Origin: Massilia sp. Root335
GTDB lineage: Bacteria > Pseudomonadota > Gammaproteobacteria > Burkholderiales > Burkholderiaceae_D
Assembly: GCF_001425685.1 (NCBI RefSeq)
Contig: NZ_LMCY01000026.1
Location: 301,973-365,972, forward strand
Direction: 5' to 3'
DNA length: 64,000 nucleotides
Shown here: piece after piece, positions 19,608-28,592 of the stretch
How positions within the stretch are numbered: position 1 is the stretch's first letter
Layout of the letters: each line of letters opens with the position of its first letter
The notes under the pieces: generated by a model
What the model saw: only the letters and a program-made list of their open reading frames with translations
The model's database searches: none
Told to the model about the DNA's origin: nothing
Program-made: the position numbers and the translations under genes

Positions 19608-20834
19608 ATGAGCATGGACCTGAAGGGCAAGAAGATCGTCCTCGGCCTGTCCGGCGGCGTGGCCTGCTACAAGGCCGCGGAACTGTGCCGCGCCCTCGCC
19701 AAGGAAGGCGCGCACGTGCAGGTCGTGATGACCGAAGCGGCCACCCACTTCATCGGCACCGTGACGATGCAGGCCCTGTCCGGCCGGCCCGTCTTCACGG
19801 ACCAGTGGGACGGCCGCGTCCACAACAACATGGCGCACATCGACCTCACGCGCGATGCCGACGCCATCCTCGTCGCGCCCTGCTCGGCCGACTTCCTGTT
19901 CAAGCTTGCGCACGGCGCCACCGACGACCTGCTGTCGACCTTGTGCCTCGCGCGTCCGCACCGGGTGCCGCTGCTGGTGGCGCCCGCGATGAACGTCGAG
20001 ATGTGGGAAAAGGCGCCCACGCAGCGCAACGTCGCGCAGCTGCGCGAGGACGGCCTGTGCATCCTCGGTCCGGCCGCCGGCTCGCAGGCCTGCGGCGAGA
20101 CGGGCATGGGCCGCATGCTGGAACCGGACGAGCTGCTGGCCGAACTGGTCGCCTCGTTCCAGCCCAAGCTCCTCGCCGGCAAACGCGTGCTGATCACGGC
20201 CGGCCCGACCTATGAAGCGATCGACCCCGTGCGCGGCATCACCAATCTCTCGTCGGGCAAGATGGGCTATGCGATCGCGCGCGCCGCGCGCGAGGCCGGC
20301 GCCGACGTCACGCTCGTCTCCGGCCCGACCGCGCTGCCGACGCCGCACGGCGTGCGCCGCATCGACGTGCAGAGCGCACGCCAGATGCTGGACGCCGTCG
20401 TGGGGGCCGTCGCCGGCCAGCACGTGTTCGTGGGCGTGGCTGCCGTCGCCGACTGGCGCGTCGACAATGCCAGCGATCGCAAGATCAAGAAGGACGGCAG
20501 CGGCGACGCCCCGCACCTGCAGTTCGCGGAAAACCCGGACATCCTCGCGACCGTCGCCTCGACCACGTCGCTGAACGGCTGGCCGTACTGCGTCGGCTTC
20601 GCGGCCGAATCCGAGAACCTGATCGAATACGGCGCCGTCAAGCGCGAGAAAAAAGGCATTCCTCTGCTCGTGGGCAATATCGGCCCGCAGACGTTCGGGC
20701 AGGATGAGAATGCGATCGTGCTGTTCGACGAAAGCGGCCACACGGTGCTCCCGCGCGCGACCAAGCTGGAACTGGCGCGCCAGCTCATCTCCGAGATCGC
20801 CAAGCGCCTGGAACGGCGTTCGCTGCTGGCCTGA
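19608..20834 (+). CDS. coaBC: Bifunctional phosphopantothenoylcysteine decarboxylase / phosphopantothenate-cysteine ligase (408 aa)
   Basis: Two consecutive steps of coenzyme A synthesis. The CoaC flavoprotein half begins [13 protein letters not shown], has the catalytic-histidine region HNNMAHIDL and the substrate-clamp motif PAMNVEMW, and a flexible segment ending [10 protein letters not shown]. The CoaB half starts near residue 190 ([20 protein letters not shown]) and continues with [10 protein letters not shown] and the [11 protein letters not shown] segment. Length is typical. GGAGG is 6 nt upstream of ATG. dut follows after 43 nt, as in E. coli. Confidence 0.96.
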   Translation: MSMDLKGKKIVLGLSGGVACYKAAELCRALAKEGAHVQVVMTEAATHFIGTVTMQALSGRPVFTDQWDGRVHNNMAHIDLTRDADAILVAPCSADFLFKLAHGATDDLLSTLCLARPHRVPLLVAPAMNVEMWEKAPTQRNVAQLREDGLCILGPAAGSQACGETGMGRMLEPDELLAELVASFQPKLLAGKRVLITAGPTYEAIDPVRGITNLSSGKMGYAIARAAREAGADVTLVSGPTALPTPHGVRRIDVQSARQMLDAVVGAVAGQHVFVGVAAVADWRVDNASDRKIKKDGSGDAPHLQFAENPDILATVASTTSLNGWPYCVGFAAESENLIEYGAVKREKKGIPLLVGNIGPQTFGQDENAIVLFDESGHTVLPRATKLELARQLISEIAKRLERRSLLA

Positions 20835-20877
20835 ATCATCCCGCACCATCCAAAGCATCCGACACACTGAAGCATCC

Positions 20878-21327
20878 ATGAAGAACATCGACCTGAAAAT
20901 CCTCGACCCGCGCATGAAGGACTTCCTGCCGGCCTACGCCACCGCCGGCAGCGCGGGCCTCGACCTGCGCGCATGCATCGAGGCGCCCATGACCATCGAG
21001 CCCGGCCAGACCGTGCTCGTGCCGACCGGCCTCGCCATCCACATCGGCGATCCGGGCTATGCGGCGATGATCCTGCCGCGTAGCGGACTCGGCCATAAGA
21101 ACGGCATCGTTCTGGGTAATCTGGTAGGCTTGATCGACTCCGATTACCAGGGCCCGTTGATGGTCTCGACCTGGAATCGCGGCCAGACCGCGTTCAACCT
21201 GCAACCGATGGACCGCCTGGCGCAGCTGATCGTGGTGCCTGTCATGCAGGTGGGCTTCAACGTCGTGGAGGATTTCGCAACGAGCGACCGGGGCGCTGGA
21301 GGATTCGGCTCCACCGGCAAACATTAA
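20878..21327 (+). CDS. dut: dUTP diphosphatase (149 aa)
   Basis: Trimeric dUTPase that hydrolyses dUTP to dUMP, keeping uracil out of DNA and feeding thymidylate synthesis. All five family motifs are visible, including [10 protein letters not shown] (I), [20 protein letters not shown] (II-III) and the flexible C-terminal motif [16 protein letters not shown] (V), which closes over the substrate. Length matches the E. coli enzyme. It lies downstream of coaBC and 12 nt upstream of the peptidase-like lipoprotein gene. Confidence 0.96.
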   Translation: MKNIDLKILDPRMKDFLPAYATAGSAGLDLRACIEAPMTIEPGQTVLVPTGLAIHIGDPGYAAMILPRSGLGHKNGIVLGNLVGLIDSDYQGPLMVSTWNRGQTAFNLQPMDRLAQLIVVPVMQVGFNVVEDFATSDRGAGGFGSTGKH

Positions 21328-21339
21328 AATGAGGAGCAC

Positions 21340-22437
21340 ATGACCGGCATTCATCGTCAGCGCCCCGCGGGCATCAGGACTGCCGCGCTGGGCATCACCG
21401 CAGCCTTGCTGCTGTCGGCCTGCGCCACGCAGGCACCGCGTCAACCGTCGGGCACACCGCGCATCGTCGAACGTCCCGTGGAGGCCCCGGGCCTGACGCC
21501 GCAAATGGCCGCCGCGGCCGACACGCTGACGAAGATGGCGGACCTGCAGCACCGCCTGTACAAGGTCGCCGCGCCGCTGCTGATCCAGAATGCCGAGTTG
21601 TGCAAGGGCCAGGCCCGCAACCTGCTGGGCTTCACGGCGAAGAACCGCTGGTCCTACCCGGGCGACTACAACGAAGCCGCCCACGTCGCCTTCGGCATGG
21701 ACGAACGCCTCCAGGTGACGGGCGTGCTCGCCGGCAGCGGCGCCGCGCGCGCGGGCCTGCAGACGGGCGACGTCCTGCTCGCCGCCGGCGGCAAACCGCT
21801 GCCGGCCGGCGAACACGCGCTGTCCCAGGCCGGCGCCATCTTCGGCAAGATCATCGCGTCGCAGGCGAGCCTGCCGATGACGGTCGAGCGGCGCCGGAGC
21901 GAGCGCCAGCTGACGATCCCCGTCACGCGCGCGTGCGCCTTCGCGATCGAACTGGGCAACGCGGACAACGTCAACGCCTACGGCGACGGTTCGCGCGTGC
22001 TCGTCACGCGCGGCATGATCAACTTCACGCACGACGACGATGAACTGGCCTTCGTGCTGGCCAAGACGATGGCCCACAACATGCTGGGCCACCCGGCCAT
22101 GCAGCGCAACAGCGCGACGATCGGCAGCATCATCGACAACCTCAAGAGCATCGTGCCCGATACGTCGATGCTGATCGGCAGCGGCGGCATCAAGGCCATG
22201 CCGGCCGACGCCGACGCCGCCGCGGATCGCCTCGGCATCTACCTGGCCGCACGGGCCGGCTACGACATCGAGGAAGCGCCCGCGTTCTGGAAGCGTCTGG
22301 CCGAAGCGTATCCGCCGACCGTGTTGAACGGCTACAGCGCCAATCATCCGGCGTTGCCGCAGCGGCTGGCGGCGGTGGAAAAAGCGACCGCCGAAATCAA
22401 GAGCAAGCGGTCGGGCAAGCGGCCGTTGCTGCCTTGA
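21340..22437 (+). CDS. M48 metalloprotease-like lipoprotein with PDZ-like domain and degenerate zinc site (365 aa)
   Basis: A predicted lipoprotein: the signal peptide ends LLLSAC with the lipid-bearing Cys at residue 28. A PDZ-like segment (about 125-195: VLAGSGAARAGLQTGDVLLAAGGKPL in two blocks) is followed by a region aligning with the M48 catalytic core (DDDELAFVLAKTMAHNMLGH, about 232-251). The usual HExxH reads KTMAH (242-246), losing the first His and the Glu. The later ExxxD-type ligand region reads DAAADRLGIYL with Ala at the expected Glu. Most likely a non-catalytic M48 relative acting by binding. GAGGAG is just upstream of ATG. Confidence 0.78.
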   Translation: MTGIHRQRPAGIRTAALGITAALLLSACATQAPRQPSGTPRIVERPVEAPGLTPQMAAAADTLTKMADLQHRLYKVAAPLLIQNAELCKGQARNLLGFTAKNRWSYPGDYNEAAHVAFGMDERLQVTGVLAGSGAARAGLQTGDVLLAAGGKPLPAGEHALSQAGAIFGKIIASQASLPMTVERRRSERQLTIPVTRACAFAIELGNADNVNAYGDGSRVLVTRGMINFTHDDDELAFVLAKTMAHNMLGHPAMQRNSATIGSIIDNLKSIVPDTSMLIGSGGIKAMPADADAAADRLGIYLAARAGYDIEEAPAFWKRLAEAYPPTVLNGYSANHPALPQRLAAVEKATAEIKSKRSGKRPLLP

Positions 22438-22463
22438 GCGGCAGCGGATTGGCGTGATCGACG

Positions 22464-22481
22464 GGGCCGCGTTCGCGGCCC
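22464..22481 (+). terminator. Short GC hairpin after the M48-like gene
   Basis: GGGCCGCG (22464-22471) pairs with CGCGGCCC (22474-22481). The 2-nt gap means the inner pairs must open to form a loop. TGTTCATTT follows, making this a weak terminator candidate. Confidence 0.4.
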
Positions 22482-22561
22482 TGTTCATTTGCGTTGCACC
22501 GGATGGCGCGACATATCATCCGCCTGCCGGCCGCCAGCAGCACTCGCGCGCTTTTTGTATC

Positions 22562-22678
22562 ATGACCGATTCCCCGCCTCCGCCGCCCGATTCGGGCGCA
22601 AGAAACAGGAAGGCGGGGCAAGCGGCGCGCCCTATCATCCGGCGCCGGCCCGACCTGATACCGACCCAGGAACCATGA
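22562..22678 (+). CDS. Possible small ORF coupled to the EamA gene (38 aa)
   Basis: A small frame starting MTDSPPPPPDSGARNRK ends with a TGA that overlaps the ATG of the transporter gene (ATGA). Proline-rich start, basic end (RPIIRRRPDLIPTQEP). It could be a leader peptide that couples translation, but there is no homologue recognised and no strong ribosome binding site. The frame also continues further upstream. Confidence 0.2.
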   Translation: MTDSPPPPPDSGARNRKAGQAARPIIRRRPDLIPTQEP

Positions 22679-23571
22679 ACACTGCCAACCTTCTTCGCCT
22701 CATCCTGCTTGCCGCCATCTGGGGCGGCTCCTTCCTGTTCATGCGCATCAGCGCACCGACACTGGGGCCCGCCGTGCTGATCGAATTCCGCGTGCTGTTC
22801 GCGGCCCTGTTCCTCGCCGCCGTCGGCGTCGTCCTCAAAAAACGCCTCGACCTGCGCGCCCACTGGAAGCACTACTTCATCCTCGGTTTCTTCAACTCGG
22901 CCTTCCCGTTCCTGCTGTTCGCGTTCGCGGCGCGCACGCTGCCAGCGTCCGTGCTGGCCGTCCTGAACGCCACCGCGCCGATGTGGGGCGCGCTGCTCGG
23001 CGCCGTGTGGGGCCGCCAGCCGATCCGCTCGCGCACGGCGCTCGGGCTCGTGCTGGGGACCGCCGGCGTCGCGCTGCTGGTCGGCTTCGACCACGCGGCC
23101 AGCCGCCCCGGCGCCGGCATCGCCGTCGCGGCCGCGCTGCTGGCCTCGTTCAGCTACAGCGTCGCGAGCCTGTACGCGCGCACCGCGAAAAGCGTCGAGC
23201 CGTTCGCCAACGCGCACGGCACCATGTGGACGTCCGCGCTGATGGTGCTGCCCGCCCTGACCCTGTTCCCGCCCGCCGGCGCGCCGACCGCCGGCATCGT
23301 CGGCGCCGTGATCGCACTGGGCGTGCTGTGCAGCGGCATCGCCTACATCCTGTACTTCCGCCTGATCGAACAGGTCGGCACCACGTCCGCCCTCACCGTC
23401 ACGTTCCTGAGCCCCGTATTCGGCATCCTGTGGGGCGCGCTGTTCCTGGGCGAGGCGATCGGCTGGTACACGATCGTAGGCTCCGGCATCGTGCTGGTCG
23501 GCACCGCGTTCGTCACCGGCGTCAACCTGCGCGTCGGCCGCGCGGCGCCGCAGCCGGCAGCGCACAAATGA
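22675..23571 (+). CDS. EamA/DMT family transporter (298 aa)
   Basis: Inner-membrane exporter of the drug/metabolite superfamily with ten predicted helices in two EamA repeats. Repeat 1 begins LRLILLAAIWGGSFLFMRIS, the typical family opening with WGGSF; repeat 2 begins around FSYSVASLYARTAKSVEP. The substrate cannot be told from sequence. The frame is open upstream, but MNTANLLRL at 22675 is chosen because it starts directly before helix 1 and has AGGA 4 nt upstream. Its stop overlaps the start of the glycosylase gene (ATGA), so the two are coupled. Confidence 0.9.
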   Translation: MNTANLLRLILLAAIWGGSFLFMRISAPTLGPAVLIEFRVLFAALFLAAVGVVLKKRLDLRAHWKHYFILGFFNSAFPFLLFAFAARTLPASVLAVLNATAPMWGALLGAVWGRQPIRSRTALGLVLGTAGVALLVGFDHAASRPGAGIAVAAALLASFSYSVASLYARTAKSVEPFANAHGTMWTSALMVLPALTLFPPAGAPTAGIVGAVIALGVLCSGIAYILYFRLIEQVGTTSALTVTFLSPVFGILWGALFLGEAIGWYTIVGSGIVLVGTAFVTGVNLRVGRAAPQPAAHK

Positions 23572-24449
23572 GCCGCCACGCCGCGATCGCGCTGCCGGCC
23601 GGCTACCGCCACGCGGACGCCTTCACCTTCCACGGCCGCGACGCCGATGCGCTGGCCGAAAGCGTCGACACGCACACGGGCCGCATCCGCAAGGGCGTGC
23701 TGCTGGACGGCGTGCCGGCCGTGCTCGACATCACGCTGCATGCGGATCGCGCCGAGTGCGTCGTCGCCAGCGACGGCACGGTCGCGGACGATGCCGTGCA
23801 CGACGCCCTCGTGAACATGCTGGGCCTGCGCATCGATCCCGCGCCGTTCGAACGGGCGATGCGGGACGATCCGCTGTTCGGGCCCGTCGTCGCGCGCCAG
23901 CCGGGCCTGCGCGTGATCCAGTCCGCCACCGTGTTCGAGGCGCTGACGTGGGCCATCATCGGCCAGCAGATCAACCTGCCGTTCGCGATCGCGCTGCGCC
24001 GCACGTTCATCGGCCTGGCCGGGCGTGCCCATTCGGGCGGCCTGTGGTGCTATCCGGAGGCGGCCGATGTCGCCCGCCTCGACATCGAGCAACTGACCAG
24101 CCGCAAATTCTCCGGCGCAAAGGCCGAGACCCTGCTGCGCTTCGCCCGCCTCGTCGCCGACGGCGCGCTGTCGCTGGCGCGCGCGAGCGACGCCGCCGAC
24201 GTGAGCGAGCGCCTGCTTGCGGTCAAGGGCATCGGTCCGTGGACCGTCAACTATGGCTTGCTGCGCGGCTGGGGCTATGCGGACTGCTCGCTGCACGGCG
24301 ACGTGGCCGTGCGCAACGCCATCGGCCGGCTGCGCGGCACGGAACGTCCCGACATGCGCGCGGCGGAAGCGTTCCTGGCAACTTATCGCCCGCACCGCAC
24401 GATGGCCGCGGCCTATCTCTGGGCCAGCCTGGGCCAGCCTGCCGGCTGA
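23568..24449 (+). CDS. alkA: DNA-3-methyladenine glycosylase II, AlkA type (293 aa)
   Basis: Base-excision repair enzyme that removes alkylated purines. The helix-hairpin-helix GPD core is clear: LLAVKGIGPWTVNYGLLRGW, then SLHGDVAVRNAIGRL with the catalytic Asp in LHGD. An upstream block EALTWAIIGQQINLPFAIALRR corresponds to the helix that inserts at the flipped base. The N-terminal ~100 residues form the AlkA_N-like domain. It overlaps the stop of the EamA gene by 4 nt. It lacks the methyl-acceptor Ada domain found in fused forms. Confidence 0.9.
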   Translation: MSRHAAIALPAGYRHADAFTFHGRDADALAESVDTHTGRIRKGVLLDGVPAVLDITLHADRAECVVASDGTVADDAVHDALVNMLGLRIDPAPFERAMRDDPLFGPVVARQPGLRVIQSATVFEALTWAIIGQQINLPFAIALRRTFIGLAGRAHSGGLWCYPEAADVARLDIEQLTSRKFSGAKAETLLRFARLVADGALSLARASDAADVSERLLAVKGIGPWTVNYGLLRGWGYADCSLHGDVAVRNAIGRLRGTERPDMRAAEAFLATYRPHRTMAAAYLWASLGQPAG

Positions 24450-24537
24450 CGCACGCAATCGATGACTTGTGCCGCCACAAGGCATCGCTGCTCCGCTTGT
24501 CCAGACTGCTCCTAGCCGGACTCGAGTGGAGATAGCA

Positions 24538-25572
24538 ATGAAAGCGAAAACGTGCATGGCGGCAGTGCTGATGGTCCACGCCGCCGTCGCCCAGGCGGAC
24601 ACGACCGCCGACACCATCGCCCCCGACGATCACGGCGCGTATCTGTCGGTCGCATTCGGCAACGGCCGCATCTACGGCGGCAACGCGAGCGGCTACCGCT
24701 GGATGCGCGGGCGCACGTTCGAAGTCCGCGCCGGGCGCCAGCAGGACGAGGTGTTCGGCCTCGCCCTGCCGTCCGGCTGGACCATGCGCGTCGACTTCGT
24801 CCATTACAACGAAGGCCATCCGGACAACAACCACCGCGACGGCTTCGCGCTGCAATGGCTGGCCGTGCACCGTTTTTCCCCCATGTGGACGGGAGAGCTC
24901 GGTGCCGGTCCCTACCTGAGCATGAACACGACGGAAATCGCGACGCCGACGGGCAATACGCAAATCGACGACGCGCGTCTCGGCGTCCTGCTCAGTGCCG
25001 GCCTGCGCCTGGCCGTGCCCGGGCCGTCCGGCACGCACGTGCGGCTCGGCTACAACCACGTGGCCATGCACACCGTGCACCGGTCGGACGCGCTGGTGCT
25101 GGGCATCGGACGCCAGTTCGGCGCCGCAGAGCCCGCGCCCGACGTCGTGCCGGACGGCCGGCTATGGCTCGGCGGCACGTTCGGCACGTCGATCACGAAT
25201 ATGGCGGGCACCCACGGCGCCCACGCCGGCGTGCTGGAGGCCAGGCAGTATGCCGAGCGGTGGGGCATCGGCTACAAATTCCTGTTCGAAGGCGACGATG
25301 GCGCGCGCGTCGACCGGCGCGGGCTCGCGGGGCAGCTGTGGTACGTGCAGCCGGTGACGCCGCGTTTGTCGATGAGCGCCGGCCTCGGGCCTTATGTCGC
25401 CGCGAACCGGCGCGACGGCAATCGGACGGCCACGAATCTCCTGATCAGCTTCCAGGCCGAACGTGCGCTGTCCGCGCGCACGCGGGCCATCGTCAACTTC
25501 AACCGCATCAAGACCTTCCGCAAGACGAACGACCGCGACCTGTTCCAGATCGGCCTGCTGCGCCGCTTCTAA
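24538..25572 (+). CDS. Predicted outer-membrane protein, unknown function (344 aa)
   Basis: The N-terminus MKAKTCMAAVLMVHAAVAQA is a signal peptide. The mature part alternates polar and hydrophobic residues as in beta-barrels and ends in a terminal Phe (LFQIGLLRRF), the signal for BAM-dependent insertion. Two similar halves may be present: GAYLSVAFGNGRIYGG near the start and GRLWLGGTFGTSITNM in the middle. In the first half, FALQWLAVHRFSPMWTGELG and GPYLSMNTTEI resemble acyl-chain-modifying or uncharacterised barrels, but no family is claimed. GGAG precedes ATG by 7 nt. It is convergent with the DUF1851 gene. Confidence 0.7.
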   Translation: MKAKTCMAAVLMVHAAVAQADTTADTIAPDDHGAYLSVAFGNGRIYGGNASGYRWMRGRTFEVRAGRQQDEVFGLALPSGWTMRVDFVHYNEGHPDNNHRDGFALQWLAVHRFSPMWTGELGAGPYLSMNTTEIATPTGNTQIDDARLGVLLSAGLRLAVPGPSGTHVRLGYNHVAMHTVHRSDALVLGIGRQFGAAEPAPDVVPDGRLWLGGTFGTSITNMAGTHGAHAGVLEARQYAERWGIGYKFLFEGDDGARVDRRGLAGQLWYVQPVTPRLSMSAGLGPYVAANRRDGNRTATNLLISFQAERALSARTRAIVNFNRIKTFRKTNDRDLFQIGLLRRF

Positions 25573-25579
25573 CCCGCCT

Positions 25580-26002
25580 CTAACCGTGCCCTTCCCAGCG
25601 CGGCAGCCCGTCGAACTGCTGGGCGCCTTCGCCGGCGAAACGGATCAGCTCGTGCAAGGGCACCATGGCCAGGTTGTCGCGCCCGTAGTGCCCGCCCAGC
25701 GCACTGGGTATCTTCAGACAATACTTGCGCCCGGCCGTCAGGGGGCCCAGCGTCGTCTCGGCCAGGCGCACCTGGTCGGGCATGTACCAGCCGTCGAGGA
25801 ATTCCTGGTTGTACGACAGGGCATCGAGGGCGGCGCGGTCTTCGGCAACCGGCTCGCACCTGAGGTCTTGCGGGGACAGGCGCCAGTACATGCCGTCCTC
25901 GTCGCGGACGATCAGATTGCCGAAGGCGTTCTCGCCCAGCACCTCCACCGCGTTCAGGCCGGTCCAGCCCCACGCGTCGTTGATGTCTTCCACAGTAATC
26001 AT
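25580..26002 (-). CDS. DUF1851 / Tdi1-type immunity-like protein (140 aa)
   Basis: Resembles the DUF1851 family, the C-terminal domain of the type VI immunity protein Tdi1: blocks ENAFGNLIVRDEDGMYWRLS, LGPLTAGRKYCLKIPSALGG and ENL/DNLAMVPLHELIRFAG. No GAD-like N-terminal half is present, so it is the short form. The frame is open 6 codons upstream, but GGAG lies 6 nt before the Met at 26002, which is chosen. No toxin gene adjoins it; it stands alone between an outer-membrane protein gene and tRNA-fMet. A role as an orphan immunity or stress protein is inference. Confidence 0.65.
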   Translation of the reverse strand: MITVEDINDAWGWTGLNAVEVLGENAFGNLIVRDEDGMYWRLSPQDLRCEPVAEDRAALDALSYNQEFLDGWYMPDQVRLAETTLGPLTAGRKYCLKIPSALGGHYGRDNLAMVPLHELIRFAGEGAQQFDGLPRWEGHG

Positions 26003-26114
26003 CGTTAGCTCCGCTTTCAACGCAGTCCCTGTCTTCGACCGGGCTGGGCGGGGCGCGTTGCGGGGAGAGTGGGAATGCTTGAGCCGGGTCGAATGGGCGA
26101 ATCCGGGCGGCCCA

Positions 26115-26154
26115 AAACGAAAAAACCGCTGATCCGGAACAGGATCAGCGGTTT
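26115..26154 (-). terminator. Terminator of the initiator tRNA gene
   Basis: On the minus strand a 12-bp perfect stem (26124-26135 with 26142-26153, loop 6 nt) is followed by TTTTTTCGTTTT. Confidence 0.9.
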
Positions 26155-26161
26155 TGGAATC

Positions 26162-26238
26162 TGGTTGCGGGGACAGGATTTGAACCTGTGACCTTCGGGT
26201 TATGAGCCCGACGAGCTGCCAGACTGCTCCACCCCGCG
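26162..26238 (-). tRNA. Initiator tRNA-fMet (CAT)
   Basis: A 77-nt cloverleaf with CCA encoded. Initiator hallmarks are seen: acceptor stem CGCGGGG/CCCCGCA with the C1-A72 mismatch, three G-C pairs flanking the anticodon loop (CGGGCTCATAACCCG), and TTCAAAT in the T loop. It is nearly identical to the E. coli initiator except in the D and T stems. Confidence 0.97.
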
Positions 26239-26251
26239 TCTGATGCTTTGC

Positions 26252-26280
26252 ATTATACGCACCTTCGGCACTTTAGGCAA
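26252..26280 (-). promoter_or_regulatory. Promoter of tRNA-fMet
   Basis: On the minus strand TTGCCT (26280-26275), a 17-nt spacer and TATAAT (26257-26252). The expected start of transcription is a few nt before the tRNA 5' end. Confidence 0.85.
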
Positions 26281-26410
26281 TCACGGTTCTCCGACTCCCC
26301 AATATCGCAGCATAAGTTGCCTCCGCCATGGTGCGAACCGCTGGCGGATTGCGGTACAGCCGACACCAATACGGTGGTAAAGTAAAGGCAATTCAATTCA
26401 TCCGTTCCCT

Positions 26411-26992
26411 ATGAAATTCTGCTCCGAGTGCGCCCACCCGGTCACGGTGGCCATCCCCGAAGGCGACAACCGTCCGCGTTTCGTGTGCACCAATTGCGGC
26501 ACCATCCACTACCAGAACCCGAAGATGGTGATCGGCTCGATCCCCGTGTGGGAACAGGACGGCGAGCTCAAAGTCCTGCTGTGCAAGCGCGCCATCGAGC
26601 CGCGCTACGGCTACTGGACGCTGCCGGCCGGCTTCATGGAAAACGGCGAGACCACCAGCGCCGCCGCCGCGCGCGAGACCGAGGAAGAAGCCGGCGCCAA
26701 CGTCGAGCTGGGCAATCTGTTCACGCTGCTGAACGTCGTGCACGTGCACCAGGTCCACCTGTTCTACCTGGCGCGCCTCGTCGACCTCGATTTCGCGCCG
26801 GGCATCGAAAGCCTGGACGTGCAATTGTTCAGCGAAAACGAGATCCCGTGGAGCGACCTGGCCTTCCCCACCATCCGCACCACGCTCGAACTGTTCTTCG
26901 CCGACCAGCACAAGGTCCGCGCAGGCGGCACCTACGGATTCCACACCCACGACATCGTGGGTCCAATGCGCGCCCCCGTCCAACCCGATTGA
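26411..26992 (+). CDS. Nudix hydrolase with N-terminal zinc ribbon (193 aa)
   Basis: Hydrolyses a nucleoside diphosphate linked to another moiety. The Nudix box is complete: [20 protein letters not shown] followed by AGA (about residues 75-97), containing the REtEEe metal-binding core. The N-terminus has a CSEC...CTNC four-cysteine zinc ribbon (residues 4-7 and 27-30), as in the NudC/YjaD-like and ADP-ribose hydrolase groups. The substrate is not determined by sequence. It lies 10 nt upstream of aat and is probably cotranscribed. Confidence 0.9.
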   Translation: MKFCSECAHPVTVAIPEGDNRPRFVCTNCGTIHYQNPKMVIGSIPVWEQDGELKVLLCKRAIEPRYGYWTLPAGFMENGETTSAAAARETEEEAGANVELGNLFTLLNVVHVHQVHLFYLARLVDLDFAPGIESLDVQLFSENEIPWSDLAFPTIRTTLELFFADQHKVRAGGTYGFHTHDIVGPMRAPVQPD

Positions 26993-27002
26993 CCGCCTGA
27001 CC

Positions 27003-27725
27003 ATGATTCCCTGGCTCGAGGCCCATACGCCGTTCCCCGACGTGTCCGAAGCGTTGACGACCGACGCGCCGGGCCTGCTGGCGGCCGGGGCGGACCTCTC
27101 GCCGCAACGCCTGCTGCAGGCGTACCGGCACGGCATCTTTCCCTGGTTTTCCGAGGGCCAGCCCATCCTCTGGTGGAGCACCGACCCGCGCATGGTGCTG
27201 TACACCGACCGCTTCAAGGTCAGCGACAGCCTCAGGAAGACGCTGCGCCGCATCGAGCGCAGCCGCCAGGCCGGCGGGCCCTGGGTCGTGCGCTTCGACG
27301 GCGCCTTCGAGGCCGTGATGCGCGCCTGCGCCGCGCCGCGCAAGGACGGGCCCGGCACATGGATCTCGGAAGACATCATCGCCGGCTACACGGGCCTGCA
27401 TCGCATGGGTTACGCGCACTCGTCCGAAGTCTGGCTGGACGGCGAACTGGTCGGCGGCGCCTATGGCGTGTGCATCGGCCGCATGTTCTATGGCGAATCG
27501 ATGTTCGCGCGCGTGCCCGACGCGTCGAAGGCGGCACTGGCCTACCTGGTCGCCTTCTTGCGCAGCCAGGGCGTGACGATGGTCGACTGCCAGCAGGAGA
27601 CGGGCCACCTGGCCTCGCTGGGAGCCGCCCCGATCCCGCGCCGGGATTTCCTGCGTCACCTGCGCCAGGCGATCGACGAGCCCGCCATCGAACGCTGGGA
27701 AGTCGCGCCACCGTTGACCACCTAA
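27003..27725 (+). CDS. aat: Leucyl/phenylalanyl-tRNA-protein transferase (240 aa)
   Basis: N-end rule enzyme that transfers Leu or Phe to proteins beginning with Arg or Lys, marking them for ClpS/ClpAP. The family opening FPDVSEAL...[16 protein letters not shown] is followed by the signature YRHGIFPWF and the substrate block [27 protein letters not shown] and [15 protein letters not shown] are further family blocks. Length is typical. The next gene is the second N-end rule transferase, so the pathway is encoded together. Confidence 0.96.
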   Translation: MIPWLEAHTPFPDVSEALTTDAPGLLAAGADLSPQRLLQAYRHGIFPWFSEGQPILWWSTDPRMVLYTDRFKVSDSLRKTLRRIERSRQAGGPWVVRFDGAFEAVMRACAAPRKDGPGTWISEDIIAGYTGLHRMGYAHSSEVWLDGELVGGAYGVCIGRMFYGESMFARVPDASKAALAYLVAFLRSQGVTMVDCQQETGHLASLGAAPIPRRDFLRHLRQAIDEPAIERWEVAPPLTT

Positions 27726-27786
27726 CGGTGCGCGCCGCCGTCTTTGGCTACAATGGGTTCCACACACGTCGTTCCGAGAGCTTTGC

Positions 27787-28515
27787 ATGACGCACCTGAA
27801 TGATCTGCCATTTTCCACGCTGCAGTTCTATACGACTGCACCGTATCCTTGCAGCTACCTCGATGCACGCCAGGCCCGTTCGCAGGTCGCCACCCCGTCG
27901 CACCTGATCAATGCGGACGTGTATTCGGAACTCGTGCGCAACGGCTTCCGCCGCAGCGGCATCTTCACGTACCGCCCGTATTGCGACGGCTGCCGGGCCT
28001 GCATCCCCGTGCGCGTGGCGGCCGAGCGCTTCACGCCCAACCGCAGCCAGCGGCGCGCCTGGACGCGCCACGACGACCTGACGGCGATGGTGGCCAACCT
28101 GTCGTTCTCCGACGAGCACTATGCGCTGTACCTGCGCTACCAGACGACGCGCCATGTGGGCGGCGGCATGGACCAGGACAGCCGCGACCAGTACGCGCAA
28201 TTCCTGCTGCAGAGCCGCGTCAACACGCGCCTCGTGGAGTTCCGCGAGCCCGACGGAACGCTGCGCATGGTGTCGATCATCGACGTGCTGTCGGACGGCC
28301 TGTCGTCGGTCTACACCTTCTTCGACCCGGACGTGCCCGGCGCCTCGTTCGGCACGTACAACGTGATGTGGCAGATCGGCCAGGCGCGCGAACTGGGGCT
28401 GTCCTACGTCTACCTGGGCTACTGGATCGAACAGAGCCCCAAGATGGCGTACAAGATCAATTTCCGGCCGCTGGAGGCACGTATCGACGGCGTGTGGGGT
28501 GTGCTGGAACGGTGA
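27787..28515 (+). CDS. bpt: Aspartate/glutamate leucyltransferase, Ate/Bpt type (242 aa)
   Basis: Transferase of the bacterial N-end rule pathway, related to eukaryotic Ate1; the proteobacterial Bpt enzyme adds Leu to N-terminal Asp or Glu. Visible family blocks are [32 protein letters not shown], the cysteine cluster [16 protein letters not shown], and [20 protein letters not shown]. Length agrees with Bpt, not with the longer eukaryotic enzyme. It follows aat by 61 nt. Calling it a leucyl rather than arginyl transferase relies on family knowledge. Confidence 0.93.
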   Translation: MTHLNDLPFSTLQFYTTAPYPCSYLDARQARSQVATPSHLINADVYSELVRNGFRRSGIFTYRPYCDGCRACIPVRVAAERFTPNRSQRRAWTRHDDLTAMVANLSFSDEHYALYLRYQTTRHVGGGMDQDSRDQYAQFLLQSRVNTRLVEFREPDGTLRMVSIIDVLSDGLSSVYTFFDPDVPGASFGTYNVMWQIGQARELGLSYVYLGYWIEQSPKMAYKINFRPLEARIDGVWGVLER

Positions 28516-28592
28516 AGGGCCCCGGGCGGCGGCGAAACTGCGGCATTGCCTCCACACAAGGTAAAATGTCGCGAATTCCGAATTAGGCCATC

